This document shows positions 15,592-25,303 of a DNA stretch of 64,000 nucleotides, in pieces. The stretch comes from JAFGHJ01 sp964418485 (GTDB taxonomy: Bacteria; Hydrothermota; UBA3072), in the NCBI GenBank assembly GCA_964418485.1, contig CAYQMH010000002.1, forward strand, positions 1 through 64,000. Reading direction: 5' to 3'. The position numbers were made by a program, and so were the translations under genes. Positions within the stretch are counted from its first letter, which is position 1. Every line of letters starts with the position of its first letter. The notes beneath the pieces are model-generated. The model saw nothing but the letters and a program-made list of their open reading frames with translations, was not told the DNA's origin and did no database searches.

Positions 15592-18500
15592 TTTAGCCAC
15601 TTCCCGTGACATTTTTTAAACTTCTTTCCGCTTCCGCATGGGCATTTGTCATTTCTTCCTATATCTTTTATATTTTTACCCTCTTTTTGCAATTTGGCAA
15701 CCTCCTCCCTGAATTTTTTATCCAGTTTAGGTTTTCCTATTGTCGGTATTTCTATTTTCGGCGTTATGATTTTCTTATTTTCAGTTTGTTTTGGTGCCTG
15801 TTCTACACCTTTAAATTGTTCTTTCACTTCTTCTCCCCGGATTTCTTCGGGTGCCTTTACGGCTTCCGGAATGAAACGATAGAGCAATCTGACAGCATTC
15901 TTTCCGATATTATAAAGAAGTTCTTCAAACATACCATAAGATTCTCTTTTGTATTCTACAAGCGGGTCTTTTTGAGCGAAACTTCTTAAGTTGATGCCTT
16001 CTCTAAGGGCGTCTAACTCGTATAAGTGATTTCGCCATTCGTCATCTATTATTCTTAATATTATCATTCTCTCGAACTGTCTCATGTTTTCTTGCCCGAC
16101 AATTTCTTCTTTTGATTCGTATCTCGATTTTGCTATTTTTCTTATATTTTCCTCAAATTCGTTTCTTTTAATTTCCTCTATTTTGCTTTTTTCTTTATCG
16201 AGATCTATAAGGAAAAATTCGATTAAATCAGACCGGAGTCCATCGATATCCCATTCCTCGGAATACCTGCCGATAAGATAGGAATCAAATATTACATCGA
16301 GCGTATCGTCGGTCCAATCCATAACTCTGTCTTTTAAGTTCTCTCCGTCTAAAATACTATTTCTGATGTCGTAAATAACTTCCCTTTGTTTGTTCATTAC
16401 GTCGTCGTATTCCAGCAGTCTTTTTCGAATGTCAAAGTTCATTCGTTCGACCCGTCTCTGAGCATTTTCTATGGCTCGCGAGATTAAAGGATGCTTAACG
16501 GAATCTCCGTCCTCGATACCCATCCTGTCCATCGCGCCGGCTATTCTTTCCGTTGCGAAAACCCTCATCAAATCATCTTCCAGTGATATATAAAAGCGGG
16601 ATGCGCCGGGATCTCCCTGACGTCCCGATCTTCCTCTTAGCTGGTTATCTATTCTTCTTGCTTCGTGCCTCGCCGTTCCTATAACCTGAAATCCGCAGGG
16701 TACATCATCTTTGCATTTTTCAATATCTGTTTTTTCGCATTCTTTCTGATTTTTGTCTTTTATTATACAACATTCTTTACACTTAATTATTTCTCTTGCC
16801 GGTTTTATGTCTGTACCTCTACCGGCCATGTTGGTTGCGATTGTAACTTGCCCTTTTTCTCCTGCATGGGATATGATTTTTGATTCCTTTTCGTGCTGTT
16901 TCGCGTTTAGAACCTGGTGAGGGATACCTTCGCTGTTAAGCATTCTGGATATCAGTTCGGATATATCGACGGAGACTGTACCCACGAGAACGGGTAAGCC
17001 ATTGTTATGCAGTTCCTTAATTCTTTTAATTATCGCGTTGTATTTTTCTCTTTTTGTTCTGTATATTAAATCGTCATAGTCGATTCTTCTCACCGGTTTA
17101 TTGGTTGGTATCTGAATGACATCTAAGTCATATATTTGAGCGAATTCTTCCGCTTCTGTGGCGGCTGTTCCTGTCATTCCGGCAAGTTTATCGTACATTT
17201 TAAAATAATTTTGAAGGGTTATTGTCGCGAAAGTCTGGGTCTCTCTTTCGACTTCCACATCTTCTTTTGCTTCTAATGCCTGATGCAGACCGTCTGAATA
17301 TCTTCTTCCGGGCATCAGGCGTCCGGTAAATTCATCCACTATCACAACCCTGCCCTGCCTTACTATATATTCGACATCTTTCTCAAAAAGTGTGTAAGCT
17401 TTTATAAGTTGATTCGCCGCGTGTATTCTTTCTGACTTTTCCGCGTAGTCTCTTTCAATTGCTTCTTTTTGCACCATTTTTTCTCTGCTCGATAGAGAGT
17501 TGTCTTTTTCGATTTTATCCAGAGCGATTGAGAGATCGGGAAGCTGGAAGAAATTTGCGGATTCTCTCTTTATAATTATTTCCTGTCCCATTTCGGAAAT
17601 ATTTGTTGAATTTTCTCTTTCATCTATCGCAAAATATAGCTTTTCGTCTATTTCATGCAGTTTTTTTTCTTTCATGAAGCGGGATTCTGTTTCCTGCAGG
17701 AGATACTCTACTTCTCCGCTTTGCAGTAATTTCAACAGCTGTTTGTTTTTTGGGTTTCCTCTTTTGGCTATGAGTAGTTTTTCTCCAGCCTCTTCTCTTT
17801 TGCCCTCGTCCAGTAAATTTTTTCCTTCTGCAACGGTTCTATTTACCAGAAGAGTCTGTTTATTTACCAAATTTTGCACGGCGGGTTTAAGCTCACCGTA
17901 CTGTTTTGTGACTGAATGTTGAACCGGTCCGGATATGATGAGAGGGGTTCGCGCTTCGTCTATAAGCACGGAATCTACTTCGTCTACTATAGCATAATTA
18001 TGTCCTCTCTGAACCCTGTGTTCGGGGATAACCGCCATGTTGTCGCGTAGATAATCGAATCCGAATTCGTTGTTTGTCCCGTAAGTTATATCACAGTTGT
18101 ATTCTTTTATTCGTTCCTCCGGATTCATATCTGATATTATTACACCTACTGAAAGACCGAGACTTTCGTATATCGGTCCCATCCATTCTTTATCTCTTCT
18201 AGCGAGGTAGTCATTTACCGTAACAAGATGGGCTCCTTTTCCGGAAAGGGCGTTGAGATATAAAGGCATTGTAGCTACGAGAGTTTTTCCTTCACCCGTT
18301 TTCATTTCGGCAATATTTCCCTGATGCATAGCGATGGCGCCTACTATTTGTACATCGTAAGGCACCATTTCCCATTCCCATTCCAGGTCGGTTACGCTCC
18401 ATCTTTTACCCAATAGAAGTTCGCATGTCCTTTTTACCAGGGCAAAACTTTCCACCATTAAATCGTCGAGAATTTCGCCTTCTTTCAACCTTGCTTTGAA

Positions 18501-18644
18501 TTCTTCGGTAATTTTTGGCAGGTCGTTCTCCTGGATTTTCTGGTACTCTTTGAATTTGCTGTTTATTTCATCTATGAGAGGATGAAGCCTATTCAAAACT
18601 CTTTCATTATGAGATGGGATAATTTTTTTCAAGACTCTAAACAC
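15588..18644 (-). CDS. secA: preprotein translocase ATPase SecA
   Basis: Motor that drives proteins through SecYEG. 1018 residues, about 115 more than E. coli SecA. Walker A is MKTGEGKTLVAT (about 112-123), DEVDSVLIDEART is the Walker B region, and GRGTDI and QLRGRSGRQGDPG are the helicase motifs of NBD2. A C-terminal zinc-binding tail, NDKCPCGSGKKFKKCHG, ends the protein. Two insertions stand out: a charged helical block in NBD1 (about 245-350), and a six-cysteine segment in NBD2 (about 619-652) between GRGTDIKPA and QVIGTARHEARR. GTG start overlaps purA by 8 nt. Confidence 0.96.
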   Translation of the reverse strand: MFRVLKKIIPSHNERVLNRLHPLIDEINSKFKEYQKIQENDLPKITEEFKARLKEGEILDDLMVESFALVKRTCELLLGKRWSVTDLEWEWEMVPYDVQIVGAIAMHQGNIAEMKTGEGKTLVATMPLYLNALSGKGAHLVTVNDYLARRDKEWMGPIYESLGLSVGVIISDMNPEERIKEYNCDITYGTNNEFGFDYLRDNMAVIPEHRVQRGHNYAIVDEVDSVLIDEARTPLIISGPVQHSVTKQYGELKPAVQNLVNKQTLLVNRTVAEGKNLLDEGKREEAGEKLLIAKRGNPKNKQLLKLLQSGEVEYLLQETESRFMKEKKLHEIDEKLYFAIDERENSTNISEMGQEIIIKRESANFFQLPDLSIALDKIEKDNSLSSREKMVQKEAIERDYAEKSERIHAANQLIKAYTLFEKDVEYIVRQGRVVIVDEFTGRLMPGRRYSDGLHQALEAKEDVEVERETQTFATITLQNYFKMYDKLAGMTGTAATEAEEFAQIYDLDVIQIPTNKPVRRIDYDDLIYRTKREKYNAIIKRIKELHNNGLPVLVGTVSVDISELISRMLNSEGIPHQVLNAKQHEKESKIISHAGEKGQVTIATNMAGRGTDIKPAREIIKCKECCIIKDKNQKECEKTDIEKCKDDVPCGFQVIGTARHEARRIDNQLRGRSGRQGDPGASRFYISLEDDLMRVFATERIAGAMDRMGIEDGDSVKHPLISRAIENAQRRVERMNFDIRKRLLEYDDVMNKQREVIYDIRNSILDGENLKDRVMDWTDDTLDVIFDSYLIGRYSEEWDIDGLRSDLIEFFLIDLDKEKSKIEEIKRNEFEENIRKIAKSRYESKEEIVGQENMRQFERMIILRIIDDEWRNHLYELDALREGINLRSFAQKDPLVEYKRESYGMFEELLYNIGKNAVRLLYRFIPEAVKAPEEIRGEEVKEQFKGVEQAPKQTENKKIITPKIEIPTIGKPKLDKKFREEVAKLQKEGKNIKDIGRNDKCPCGSGKKFKKCHGKWLK

Positions 18645-19851
18645 GAATTAAGTCACCTCTTTCTCTGCCTGTTGATATATAACCTATCTTTACTTCCAGA
18701 GAATCCTCAATAAACTTTATAAAGCTTTTTGTTTCTTCGGGTAAAGAATTATAATCTTTGGCTAATTTCGTATTGCTCCAGCCCGGAAAGCTTTTGTAAA
18801 TTGGTTTAGCTTTCTCTAATTTCCAAACTTCAGATGGAAACCATTCAAGTTTTTCTCCATCGATTTCGTATGCGGTTGCGATCTTGACCTCGGGTAGGTT
18901 ATCTAATACGTCGATTTTGGTAATAGCTATTTCGGTTGTTCCTGTTATCCAACAGGCGAATTTTGATGCGACAAGGTCCAACCAGCCGCAGTTTCTCGGT
19001 CTTCCCGTGGTTGCCCCAAATTCTTGACCGTCTTTTCGAATAAGTTCTTCTGTTTCTTTTTTCATCCTGCTGGGAAAGGGGCCTTTACCCACCCTTGTGG
19101 TATATGCTTTTGTAACCCCGATGATATTGGAAATCAAGTTTGGAGGTATACCGCTTCCTGTTAGGATTCCTCCGGGTGTGGGGTTGGAGGAGGTAACGTA
19201 AGGGTAGGTTCCGAAGTCGATATCTAAAAGTACTCCCTGTGCACCTTCGAATAGTATTTTTCTATTATCTTTTAGGAGTTTACGAAGAAGTTCTACCGTA
19301 TCAGTTATTATTTCTCCGTAATTTTTCCTGAAGGATTCTAAAGTTCTGAGGTATTCAGGCGGTAGATTGAATTTAGATAAATAATCCGGAGAGAAAATAT
19401 CTCCCATCCTGATTCCTTTCCTTAGTATTTTATTGGCATAAGCCGGTCCTATCGCTCTTCCAGTCGTACCGATCACTTCTTTCATTTCTTTTTCTTCTTC
19501 GAAATAAGAGGGAAGTATTAAATGACATCTTTTGCTTATTTTTAGATTGTTTTTTAATTCTATTCCCCTCCGTTTTAATTCTTCAATTTCTTTCATTAAT
19601 TGAACAATATCAATTACCACTCCGTTTCCTATTATTGATATTTTGTCCTGATGAAAGATACCTGATGGGATAAGATGCAGAGATAATTTTTCATCTTTGT
19701 AGAACACTGTATGTCCGGCATTCGCGCCGCCTTGATATCGGCAAACCGCATCGAACGAACCGCAGAGGTTGTCAATTAGTTTTCCTTTCCCTTCGTCACC
19801 CCATTGAAGCCCTATCAGGGCAGCATTTCCGTATTTGATCTTACCCGCCAT
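18637..19851 (-). CDS. purA: adenylosuccinate synthetase
   Basis: Makes adenylosuccinate from IMP, aspartate and GTP, the first step from IMP to AMP. 404 residues, slightly short. The P-loop-like LQWGDEGKGKLID (about 14-26) carries the catalytic Asp, NAGHTV the catalytic His, then GTTGRAIGPAYANK (IMP loop; usual Gly replaced by Ala in RAIG), TTGRPRNCGWLD and the guanine-binding TKIDVLD. The start ATG shares one base with the stop of the preceding gene (TGATG). It sits between a barrel-like protein and secA, so it is part of the same operon without a functional link. Confidence 0.96.
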   Translation of the reverse strand: MAGKIKYGNAALIGLQWGDEGKGKLIDNLCGSFDAVCRYQGGANAGHTVFYKDEKLSLHLIPSGIFHQDKISIIGNGVVIDIVQLMKEIEELKRRGIELKNNLKISKRCHLILPSYFEEEKEMKEVIGTTGRAIGPAYANKILRKGIRMGDIFSPDYLSKFNLPPEYLRTLESFRKNYGEIITDTVELLRKLLKDNRKILFEGAQGVLLDIDFGTYPYVTSSNPTPGGILTGSGIPPNLISNIIGVTKAYTTRVGKGPFPSRMKKETEELIRKDGQEFGATTGRPRNCGWLDLVASKFACWITGTTEIAITKIDVLDNLPEVKIATAYEIDGEKLEWFPSEVWKLEKAKPIYKSFPGWSNTKLAKDYNSLPEETKSFIKFIEDSLEVKIGYISTGRERGDLIRV

Positions 19852-20480
19852 CAGAAACTTTCCCTGTATAATATCTGGATTTGTCTTCCAACATCTCCTG
19901 AAAAGAGGTTCTTTAGATCGAATTGAATACCCAGGTTTCCGGATTGTAGTTTGTAGGCAAGATTGAATCGGTTTTTATCCTCGTCGTTAACCCCCATTAT
20001 GTATTCTAAGTGAAATGTGTTGGCTTCGTCTACATTTATAAACGCATTTCCAAAAAGATCTGCGCCTTGATCTTCTTCATAGTTATAATTAACTCCTCCG
20101 GAGACCATTAAACCGGGCAATAGTCGAGTTCCTATGGTTGCAAACATGTATTTTTTAGCGTAATTCTCGATAGGTTCGTCGTTGTATCCAAAAACGCTTT
20201 CTATCATGCCGTTGCTGAATAGCCGTATTCGCAGATCTATAGCAGGTCTACTCTCCCACTCCGTATCTCCATATCCCACAATATTTGTTCCTCCAAAGCT
20301 TGTGCCCAAAATAATGCCGTTCCATATTCCGACACAAATTTTGGCTCTCAATTTATCGATAGGTTCTTCTTTTATATGGATAATAACTTCTCCGTGATAA
20401 AGAAGAACGGGTAATGGATTATCAATTCCTGTTATCGGTTCTTGATAAGTAGAGATGACAGATAAAATCAAAAGAATCAT
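19851..20480 (-). CDS. predicted small outer-membrane beta-barrel-like protein
   Basis: A 209-residue protein starting with a short hydrophobic signal-like segment (MILLILSVIST), followed by alternating amphipathic strands rich in Gly, Tyr and Asn (KICVGIWNGIILGTSFGG, MFATIGTRLLPGLMVSGGVNYNY, NRFNLAYKLQSGNLGIQFDL) and an aromatic C-terminal Phe, as in outer-membrane barrels. I do not recognise a named family; related short YjbH/PorV-like barrels exist in uncultured FCB lineages. It lies between dnaE (11 bp gap) and purA (1-nt overlap) in the operon. Confidence 0.5.
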   Translation of the reverse strand: MILLILSVISTYQEPITGIDNPLPVLLYHGEVIIHIKEEPIDKLRAKICVGIWNGIILGTSFGGTNIVGYGDTEWESRPAIDLRIRLFSNGMIESVFGYNDEPIENYAKKYMFATIGTRLLPGLMVSGGVNYNYEEDQGADLFGNAFINVDEANTFHLEYIMGVNDEDKNRFNLAYKLQSGNLGIQFDLKNLFSGDVGRQIQILYRESF

Positions 20481-20490
20481 TTAACCTCCT

Positions 20491-23400
20491 TTATATAGTA
20501 AAACGAATGCTCCCTTCACCGATTATATTGTTAATTTTTTGTATCATCTGCTCATCCGGTTTTATTCTTATATCCTTAGACCTTAGACGTATTTCTTCAT
20601 AGTCGTTTCTGCATAGTATCGTAAGAGGTATCTTTCCCGAATGTTCGTTGAAGACTTTTTTCACACCGGTTATGTCTTCTTCGCTTAACCCCGCAAGGTC
20701 CAGGATAAGATACGCGCTCTTGAGATGATTTTCTATTTTATCTAAAGGCATTATTTTTTCCGCGCTCACTTGAACCTGATTACTGATTGAATCACCCTTA
20801 ATCCTTCCTTTTATTACTACTGAGCCGAGAGAATCTAATTTGCTTCCAAATTCTTCGAATAGTTTAGGGAACACCAGTACTTGGAATGAACCGTTTTCGT
20901 CTTCTACATTTAATTTCGCCCATCTGCGATTCTTTTTTGATGTTCTTTTATCGACCTTGGTTATAGTTCCTCCGGTAATGATTAACTTATTAACAGGTAA
21001 ATCTTTTAATTTTTGAGACGGAGTGAATAGTGCTTCAGAAAGTTTTTCATATTGAGATAAAGGATGACTGGAGAAAAAGAAGCCGTAAGCTTCCTGTTCG
21101 TATCTCAATTTTTCCTCTTCGTCGAATGGTGTTGTCGGAATTAATTCTTTCTTCCTCTCACCAAACAGTGTTTCCATTTTTCTTTTTCCCTTTGTCTTTG
21201 CGTAATCAATTGCGTTTTGCAAAGAAGATAGCAATGAATGTCTGTTTATCTCAAGAGAGTCAAGTGCTCCTGCTTTAATAAGATTTTCCATGACTTTTTT
21301 ATTGACTAATCTTCCCCCTGCTCTTTCTACAAAGTCAAAGAAATCTTTAAATTTTTTCTTTTCCCTTTCTTTTATAATTTCCAGTACAGCGTTTTTACCC
21401 ACGTTTTTTATACCTCCAAGACCATAACGGATTGTGTTCTTCTCAGGAGTAAATTTATAATCAGAAATATTTATGTCCGGAGGTTTTATTTCTATTCCAT
21501 GTTTTCTGGCATCTTTTATAAATTTTCTTATATCTTCTACTTCTGCACCTATGTTGCTTGTAAGAGAAGCTGCATAAAACTCGGTAGGGTAGTGGGCTTT
21601 TAGATATGCGGTTTGATAGGCTATTTCAGCATAGGATACCGAGTGTGCCTTGTTAAAGCCGTACTTTGCGAAGGAGCTCATTCTCTCAAATATATCTTCT
21701 GCCTGGTTTTTCGGGATTTTATTTTTAACACAACCTTCGATAAACTTTTCTCCCATTGATTGCATTACATCCATTTTTTTCTTGCCCATTGCTTTTCTTA
21801 GGATATCCGCTTCTCCCAGGGAAAACCCTGCGAGTATATTTGCTATTTTCATTACTTGTTCCTGATAGAGCATTATTCCGTAAGTTTCCTCTAACACGCC
21901 CTTTAACTTTGGATGTGGGTACTCAGGATCTATTTTTCCTTTTTTTCTTAGTGCAAATTCATCCTGATCGATGTTTTGAAGAGGTCCCGGTCTATATAAT
22001 GCGACCGACGCGACCAGATCAGAGAAGTCACTTGGCTCTATTTTCCTGAGCATTTTTTGCATGCCTTCCGATTCAAGCTGAAATACTCCGGTTGTATCTC
22101 CTCTTCTTATAAGTTCATAAGTTTTTTTATCGTTTTTATCCAAATCATAAATGTCCAGTTTATGTTGAATATTCTTAAGGGTTTCCTGTATAACAGTAAG
22201 AGTCTTAAGTCCCAGAATGTCTACTTTTAAGAGTCCCAGTTTTTCTAATGTTTCCATGGCGAATTGTGTAGTTATGATTTTTTCTTCCCCTGTTGTACTT
22301 ACAAAGAGAGGTACAAAATCGGTAATATCACCGGGAGCGATTACCACTCCTGCTGCATGGGTGGATGTTTGCCTTATCAATCCTTCGAGTTTTTTAGCAA
22401 GTTCTATAAGTTCTTTTAAATCCGCTCTACTTTGAATTTTTGCTTTTAATTCGCTGGAAGCGTTTATTGCTTCTTCGACAGATTGTTCTCTTTCTATTTC
22501 TTTGGCTATTTCATCGCAGTCGGCATAAGGAATTTCGAGTACTCTCCCTACGTCTCTTACTACGGATCTAGCTTTTAAAATACTGAAAGTGACGATTTGA
22601 GCAACATTTCTCTCTCCGTATTTTTTCTTAATATGTTGAACGACTTCGTCACGTCTTACATCTGAAAAGTCTATATCAACGTCCGCCATCGAGACTCTTT
22701 GCGGGTTTAAAAAGCGTTCAAAAATAAGGCCGTGCTTTAATGGATTTACGTTAGTTATTCCTAAACTATAGAGAACGAGGCTACTTGTGGCTGAGCCTCT
22801 TCCCGGTCCCACAGGTATTCCTTTTTCTTTGGCGAAGTCCACGATGTCCTTAATTATTAGAAAATATCCCGCCAGTCCCAGTTCCTTGATTACTGAGAGT
22901 TCGTATTTAAGGCGGTCTTCTTCGCCCGGAGTAACTCTTTTTAATCTTTTTTCCAGACCTTCTCTCGCGAGGTGTTCCAGATATTCCCCTAGCCCTTTAA
23001 AACCTTTAGGTATTTCTATCGAAGGTAATAGTGTTTTGTCTGTTTCGAATGGAACGGGTATACATTTTTCTGAGAAAACTTGTGTGTTTTCAATCGCTTC
23101 TGGTATATCTTTGAACAATTCTTTCATTTCTTCAGGTGACCGGAGATAAAAATTATCCGTGGGCAATTTTAAAGCATTTTCTTCGCTAATTGTTTTCTTT
23201 GTTTGAAGTAAAAGCAGAATTTCATGGCTTTTGGCGTCTTCTTTCTTTAAGTAATGGACATCGTTAGTCGCTATAATCGGTATATCGAATTTTTTGGAAA
23301 ACTCTATTAGTTTTTCGTTTACTTCGACTTCCCTTTCAAGACCGACGCGCATTATTTCGATATAAAAATCTTCTTTAAACTCTTTTTTAAAGAAACTTAA

Positions 23401-23856
23401 TAGTTCTTCTGCTTCTTCTAATTTACCCTCGGCGACAAATGCCGGTATAATTCCGTTTCTGCAAGCGCTTCCAACTATTATTCCTTCTTTATACTTTAAT
23501 AGGATTTCCTTATCCAGTCTTGGTTTTCTGTAAAAGCCTTCCATGAATGCCAAAGAGGATAGTTTTATCAGGTTACGGTATCCTTTGGAGTTTTTCGCCC
23601 ACATAGTTATATGATAGTTTTCGGATTTCTTTTTTCTATCTTCCGTTGAAAAGTATCCTTCTATTCCGATAATTGGTTTTATTTGGTTTTTTACCGCTTC
23701 CTGGTAAAATTCGAATGCTCCGAAAAGATTACCGTGATCGGTAAGCGCAATTGAATTCATCCCTAAATTTTTTACCTGTGATATTAAATCCGGAATTTTT
23801 ATTCCACCGTCTAATATCGAGTAATGACTATGAACATGAAGATGTGTAAAACTCAT
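20491..23856 (-). CDS. dnaE: DNA polymerase III alpha subunit
   Basis: Replicative polymerase. 1121 residues: N-terminal PHP domain (THLHVHSHYSILDG, about 3-16, with ALTDHGN), then the C-family palm/fingers with GPGRGSATSSLV and the catalytic aspartates in ADVDIDFSD (about 389-397). Next are the helical YGIMLYQEQVM and FGFNKAHS-type (KYGFNKAHSVSYA) motifs, a helix-hairpin-helix region, and an OB-fold (about 980-1060: KLIITGGTITKV...RWAKLNVEDENGSFQVLVF). Length and order are those of DnaE1. The start overlaps the corC-like gene by 4 nt (ATGA). Confidence 0.96.
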   Translation of the reverse strand: MSFTHLHVHSHYSILDGGIKIPDLISQVKNLGMNSIALTDHGNLFGAFEFYQEAVKNQIKPIIGIEGYFSTEDRKKKSENYHITMWAKNSKGYRNLIKLSSLAFMEGFYRKPRLDKEILLKYKEGIIVGSACRNGIIPAFVAEGKLEEAEELLSFFKKEFKEDFYIEIMRVGLEREVEVNEKLIEFSKKFDIPIIATNDVHYLKKEDAKSHEILLLLQTKKTISEENALKLPTDNFYLRSPEEMKELFKDIPEAIENTQVFSEKCIPVPFETDKTLLPSIEIPKGFKGLGEYLEHLAREGLEKRLKRVTPGEEDRLKYELSVIKELGLAGYFLIIKDIVDFAKEKGIPVGPGRGSATSSLVLYSLGITNVNPLKHGLIFERFLNPQRVSMADVDIDFSDVRRDEVVQHIKKKYGERNVAQIVTFSILKARSVVRDVGRVLEIPYADCDEIAKEIEREQSVEEAINASSELKAKIQSRADLKELIELAKKLEGLIRQTSTHAAGVVIAPGDITDFVPLFVSTTGEEKIITTQFAMETLEKLGLLKVDILGLKTLTVIQETLKNIQHKLDIYDLDKNDKKTYELIRRGDTTGVFQLESEGMQKMLRKIEPSDFSDLVASVALYRPGPLQNIDQDEFALRKKGKIDPEYPHPKLKGVLEETYGIMLYQEQVMKIANILAGFSLGEADILRKAMGKKKMDVMQSMGEKFIEGCVKNKIPKNQAEDIFERMSSFAKYGFNKAHSVSYAEIAYQTAYLKAHYPTEFYAASLTSNIGAEVEDIRKFIKDARKHGIEIKPPDINISDYKFTPEKNTIRYGLGGIKNVGKNAVLEIIKEREKKKFKDFFDFVERAGGRLVNKKVMENLIKAGALDSLEINRHSLLSSLQNAIDYAKTKGKRKMETLFGERKKELIPTTPFDEEEKLRYEQEAYGFFFSSHPLSQYEKLSEALFTPSQKLKDLPVNKLIITGGTITKVDKRTSKKNRRWAKLNVEDENGSFQVLVFPKLFEEFGSKLDSLGSVVIKGRIKGDSISNQVQVSAEKIMPLDKIENHLKSAYLILDLAGLSEEDITGVKKVFNEHSGKIPLTILCRNDYEEIRLRSKDIRIKPDEQMIQKINNIIGEGSIRFTI

Positions 23857-24632
23857 GCTTTTTGTACCTTAACTTTGCTAATTCTTTGTCTGGTTGCTTT
23901 AAGTATGGTGAATTTTAGATGTCCGATAACCACAGATTCGTTTTCTTCCGGGATACGTTTTAGGTTTGCGAAAATAAGTCCTCCCACTGTTCTTATATCT
24001 GAATCCGCATATTCTCCCGGTAAGATTTCTTCAAGCTGATCAAGCTCGAATATTCCTGGTACAATCACTGAACCATCCTCTAATTTTTTATAATTTGTTT
24101 TTTCTTTATCTAATTCATCTTGTAATTCACCCACTATTTCTTCGATTAGATCCTCAGTGGTAAGCAAACCCGCGACTCCGCCAAATTCATCCATAACAAT
24201 TGCAATAGAGATATGTTTTTTTTGAAACTCTCTAAGTGTGGAGAGTACATTTTTTGTGTATGGTATGAAATAGGGCAATCGCATTAAGTCTCCCGCCAGC
24301 ATTCTTTTATCCTCTCCCCATAACTTCAGTACTTCAGTCATATAAATGATTCCGACTATGTTGTCTCGAGAACCATCATATACCGGTATTTTGGCATGTC
24401 TTTTTCTCCTGTAATGATCTATCAGGGTTTCAATATTTTTGTCTATAGATATACATTCAATATCGGTTCGGGGAACCATTACGTCTTCTGCAACCGTTGT
24501 ATCCAGTCTGAATATTGCGGTTACTAATTCTTCTTCGTCTTCGGTGATCACTCCTTCGTCTTCGACCTCGGCGATCAATTCTTTTAATTTTTTTTCACTT
24601 CTAATCGGAGATTTTTTAAACCACTTAAGCAC
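23853..24632 (-). CDS. CorC/HlyC-type CBS-pair protein
   Basis: A 259-residue cytosolic-type protein with two CBS domains (about 52-170: MVPRTDIECISID, HAKIPVYDGSRDNIVGIIY, FGGVAGLLTTEDLIEEIVGEL) and a C-terminal CorC_HlyC domain (about 185-259: DGSVIVPGIFELDQLEEIL, DIRTVGGLIF, FTILKATRQRISKVKV). It lacks the N-terminal DUF21 membrane domain of full CNNM/HlyC transporters, like Salmonella CorC, linked to magnesium/cobalt efflux. GTG start shares a base with the stop of the DUF502 gene. Confidence 0.85.
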   Translation of the reverse strand: MLKWFKKSPIRSEKKLKELIAEVEDEGVITEDEEELVTAIFRLDTTVAEDVMVPRTDIECISIDKNIETLIDHYRRKRHAKIPVYDGSRDNIVGIIYMTEVLKLWGEDKRMLAGDLMRLPYFIPYTKNVLSTLREFQKKHISIAIVMDEFGGVAGLLTTEDLIEEIVGELQDELDKEKTNYKKLEDGSVIVPGIFELDQLEEILPGEYADSDIRTVGGLIFANLKRIPEENESVVIGHLKFTILKATRQRISKVKVQKA

Positions 24633-25240
24633 TAGTATTTTCTCGTTTTTGGGAGTATGACTCCTCCTGATGTTATTATTTTAAAACCATCCTGGATTGA
24701 AATTTTTGTTTCGATAATTTCAGATGCAGGGTAAATTAGATAGTATCCTGAAGTGGGGTTGGGAGATGTGGGCAGAAATACGTTAAAATAATCTTTCCCG
24801 TCTATCTCCCATTTATTTTCGTTTGTCAGAAAACCAAGAGTGTATGTATTCTCCCATGGATATTTTATAATGACTACTTTACTGAATGCCGAATGGTCTA
24901 TCATTATAGCATTTACAAGCTGTCTGATAGCATTATAAAGACCTTTTACGAAGGGCAGTTTTGTCATTATTTTATCGAATGTATTTAAAAACCATCTTCC
25001 AATAAAACCTGAGGTTAGAAATCCTATTATATAAATACCGATTATTACGGCAATAAAGCCCAGCAATGAGGATAGTGGTTTAGATATATTCGAAAATAAC
25101 GAAATCCGGATGAAATATTTACCGAAGAAACCGCCTATTTTTTCTATTAGAAACCATAGAACTGCCACGGTTAAAGCTATTGGGAGAATAGCAACCAGTC
25201 CGGTTATAAAATGTCTTTTAATTTTATTTTTGAAAGCCAT
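24632..25240 (-). CDS. DUF502 family membrane protein
   Basis: A 202-residue protein with two transmembrane segments (about 12-32, ITGLVAILPIALTVAVLWFL; about 55-78, LLGFIAVIIGIYIIGFLTSGF). These are followed by the DUF502 hallmark, a PFVKGLYNAIRQLV segment, and a beta-rich domain with FLPTSPNPTSGYYLIYP. Function of the family is not established. It is the first gene of a long operon running to lepB and has its own promoter at 25255-25282. Confidence 0.88.
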   Translation of the reverse strand: MAFKNKIKRHFITGLVAILPIALTVAVLWFLIEKIGGFFGKYFIRISLFSNISKPLSSLLGFIAVIIGIYIIGFLTSGFIGRWFLNTFDKIMTKLPFVKGLYNAIRQLVNAIMIDHSAFSKVVIIKYPWENTYTLGFLTNENKWEIDGKDYFNVFLPTSPNPTSGYYLIYPASEIIETKISIQDGFKIITSGGVILPKTRKY

Positions 25241-25254
25241 ATTCGTTTATTAGA

Positions 25255-25282
25255 ATAATAAAAGTTTTATTTCAATAGTCAA
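25255..25282 (-). promoter_or_regulatory. promoter of the DUF502-dnaE-secA-lepB operon
   Basis: Minus strand TTGACT (25277-25282), 16-bp spacer, TATTAT (25255-25260), in the 63-bp gap after the SLBB gene. About 15 nt to the ATG. Confidence 0.6.
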
Positions 25283-25303
25283 GTATTTAATGGGGATTAA
25301 TAA

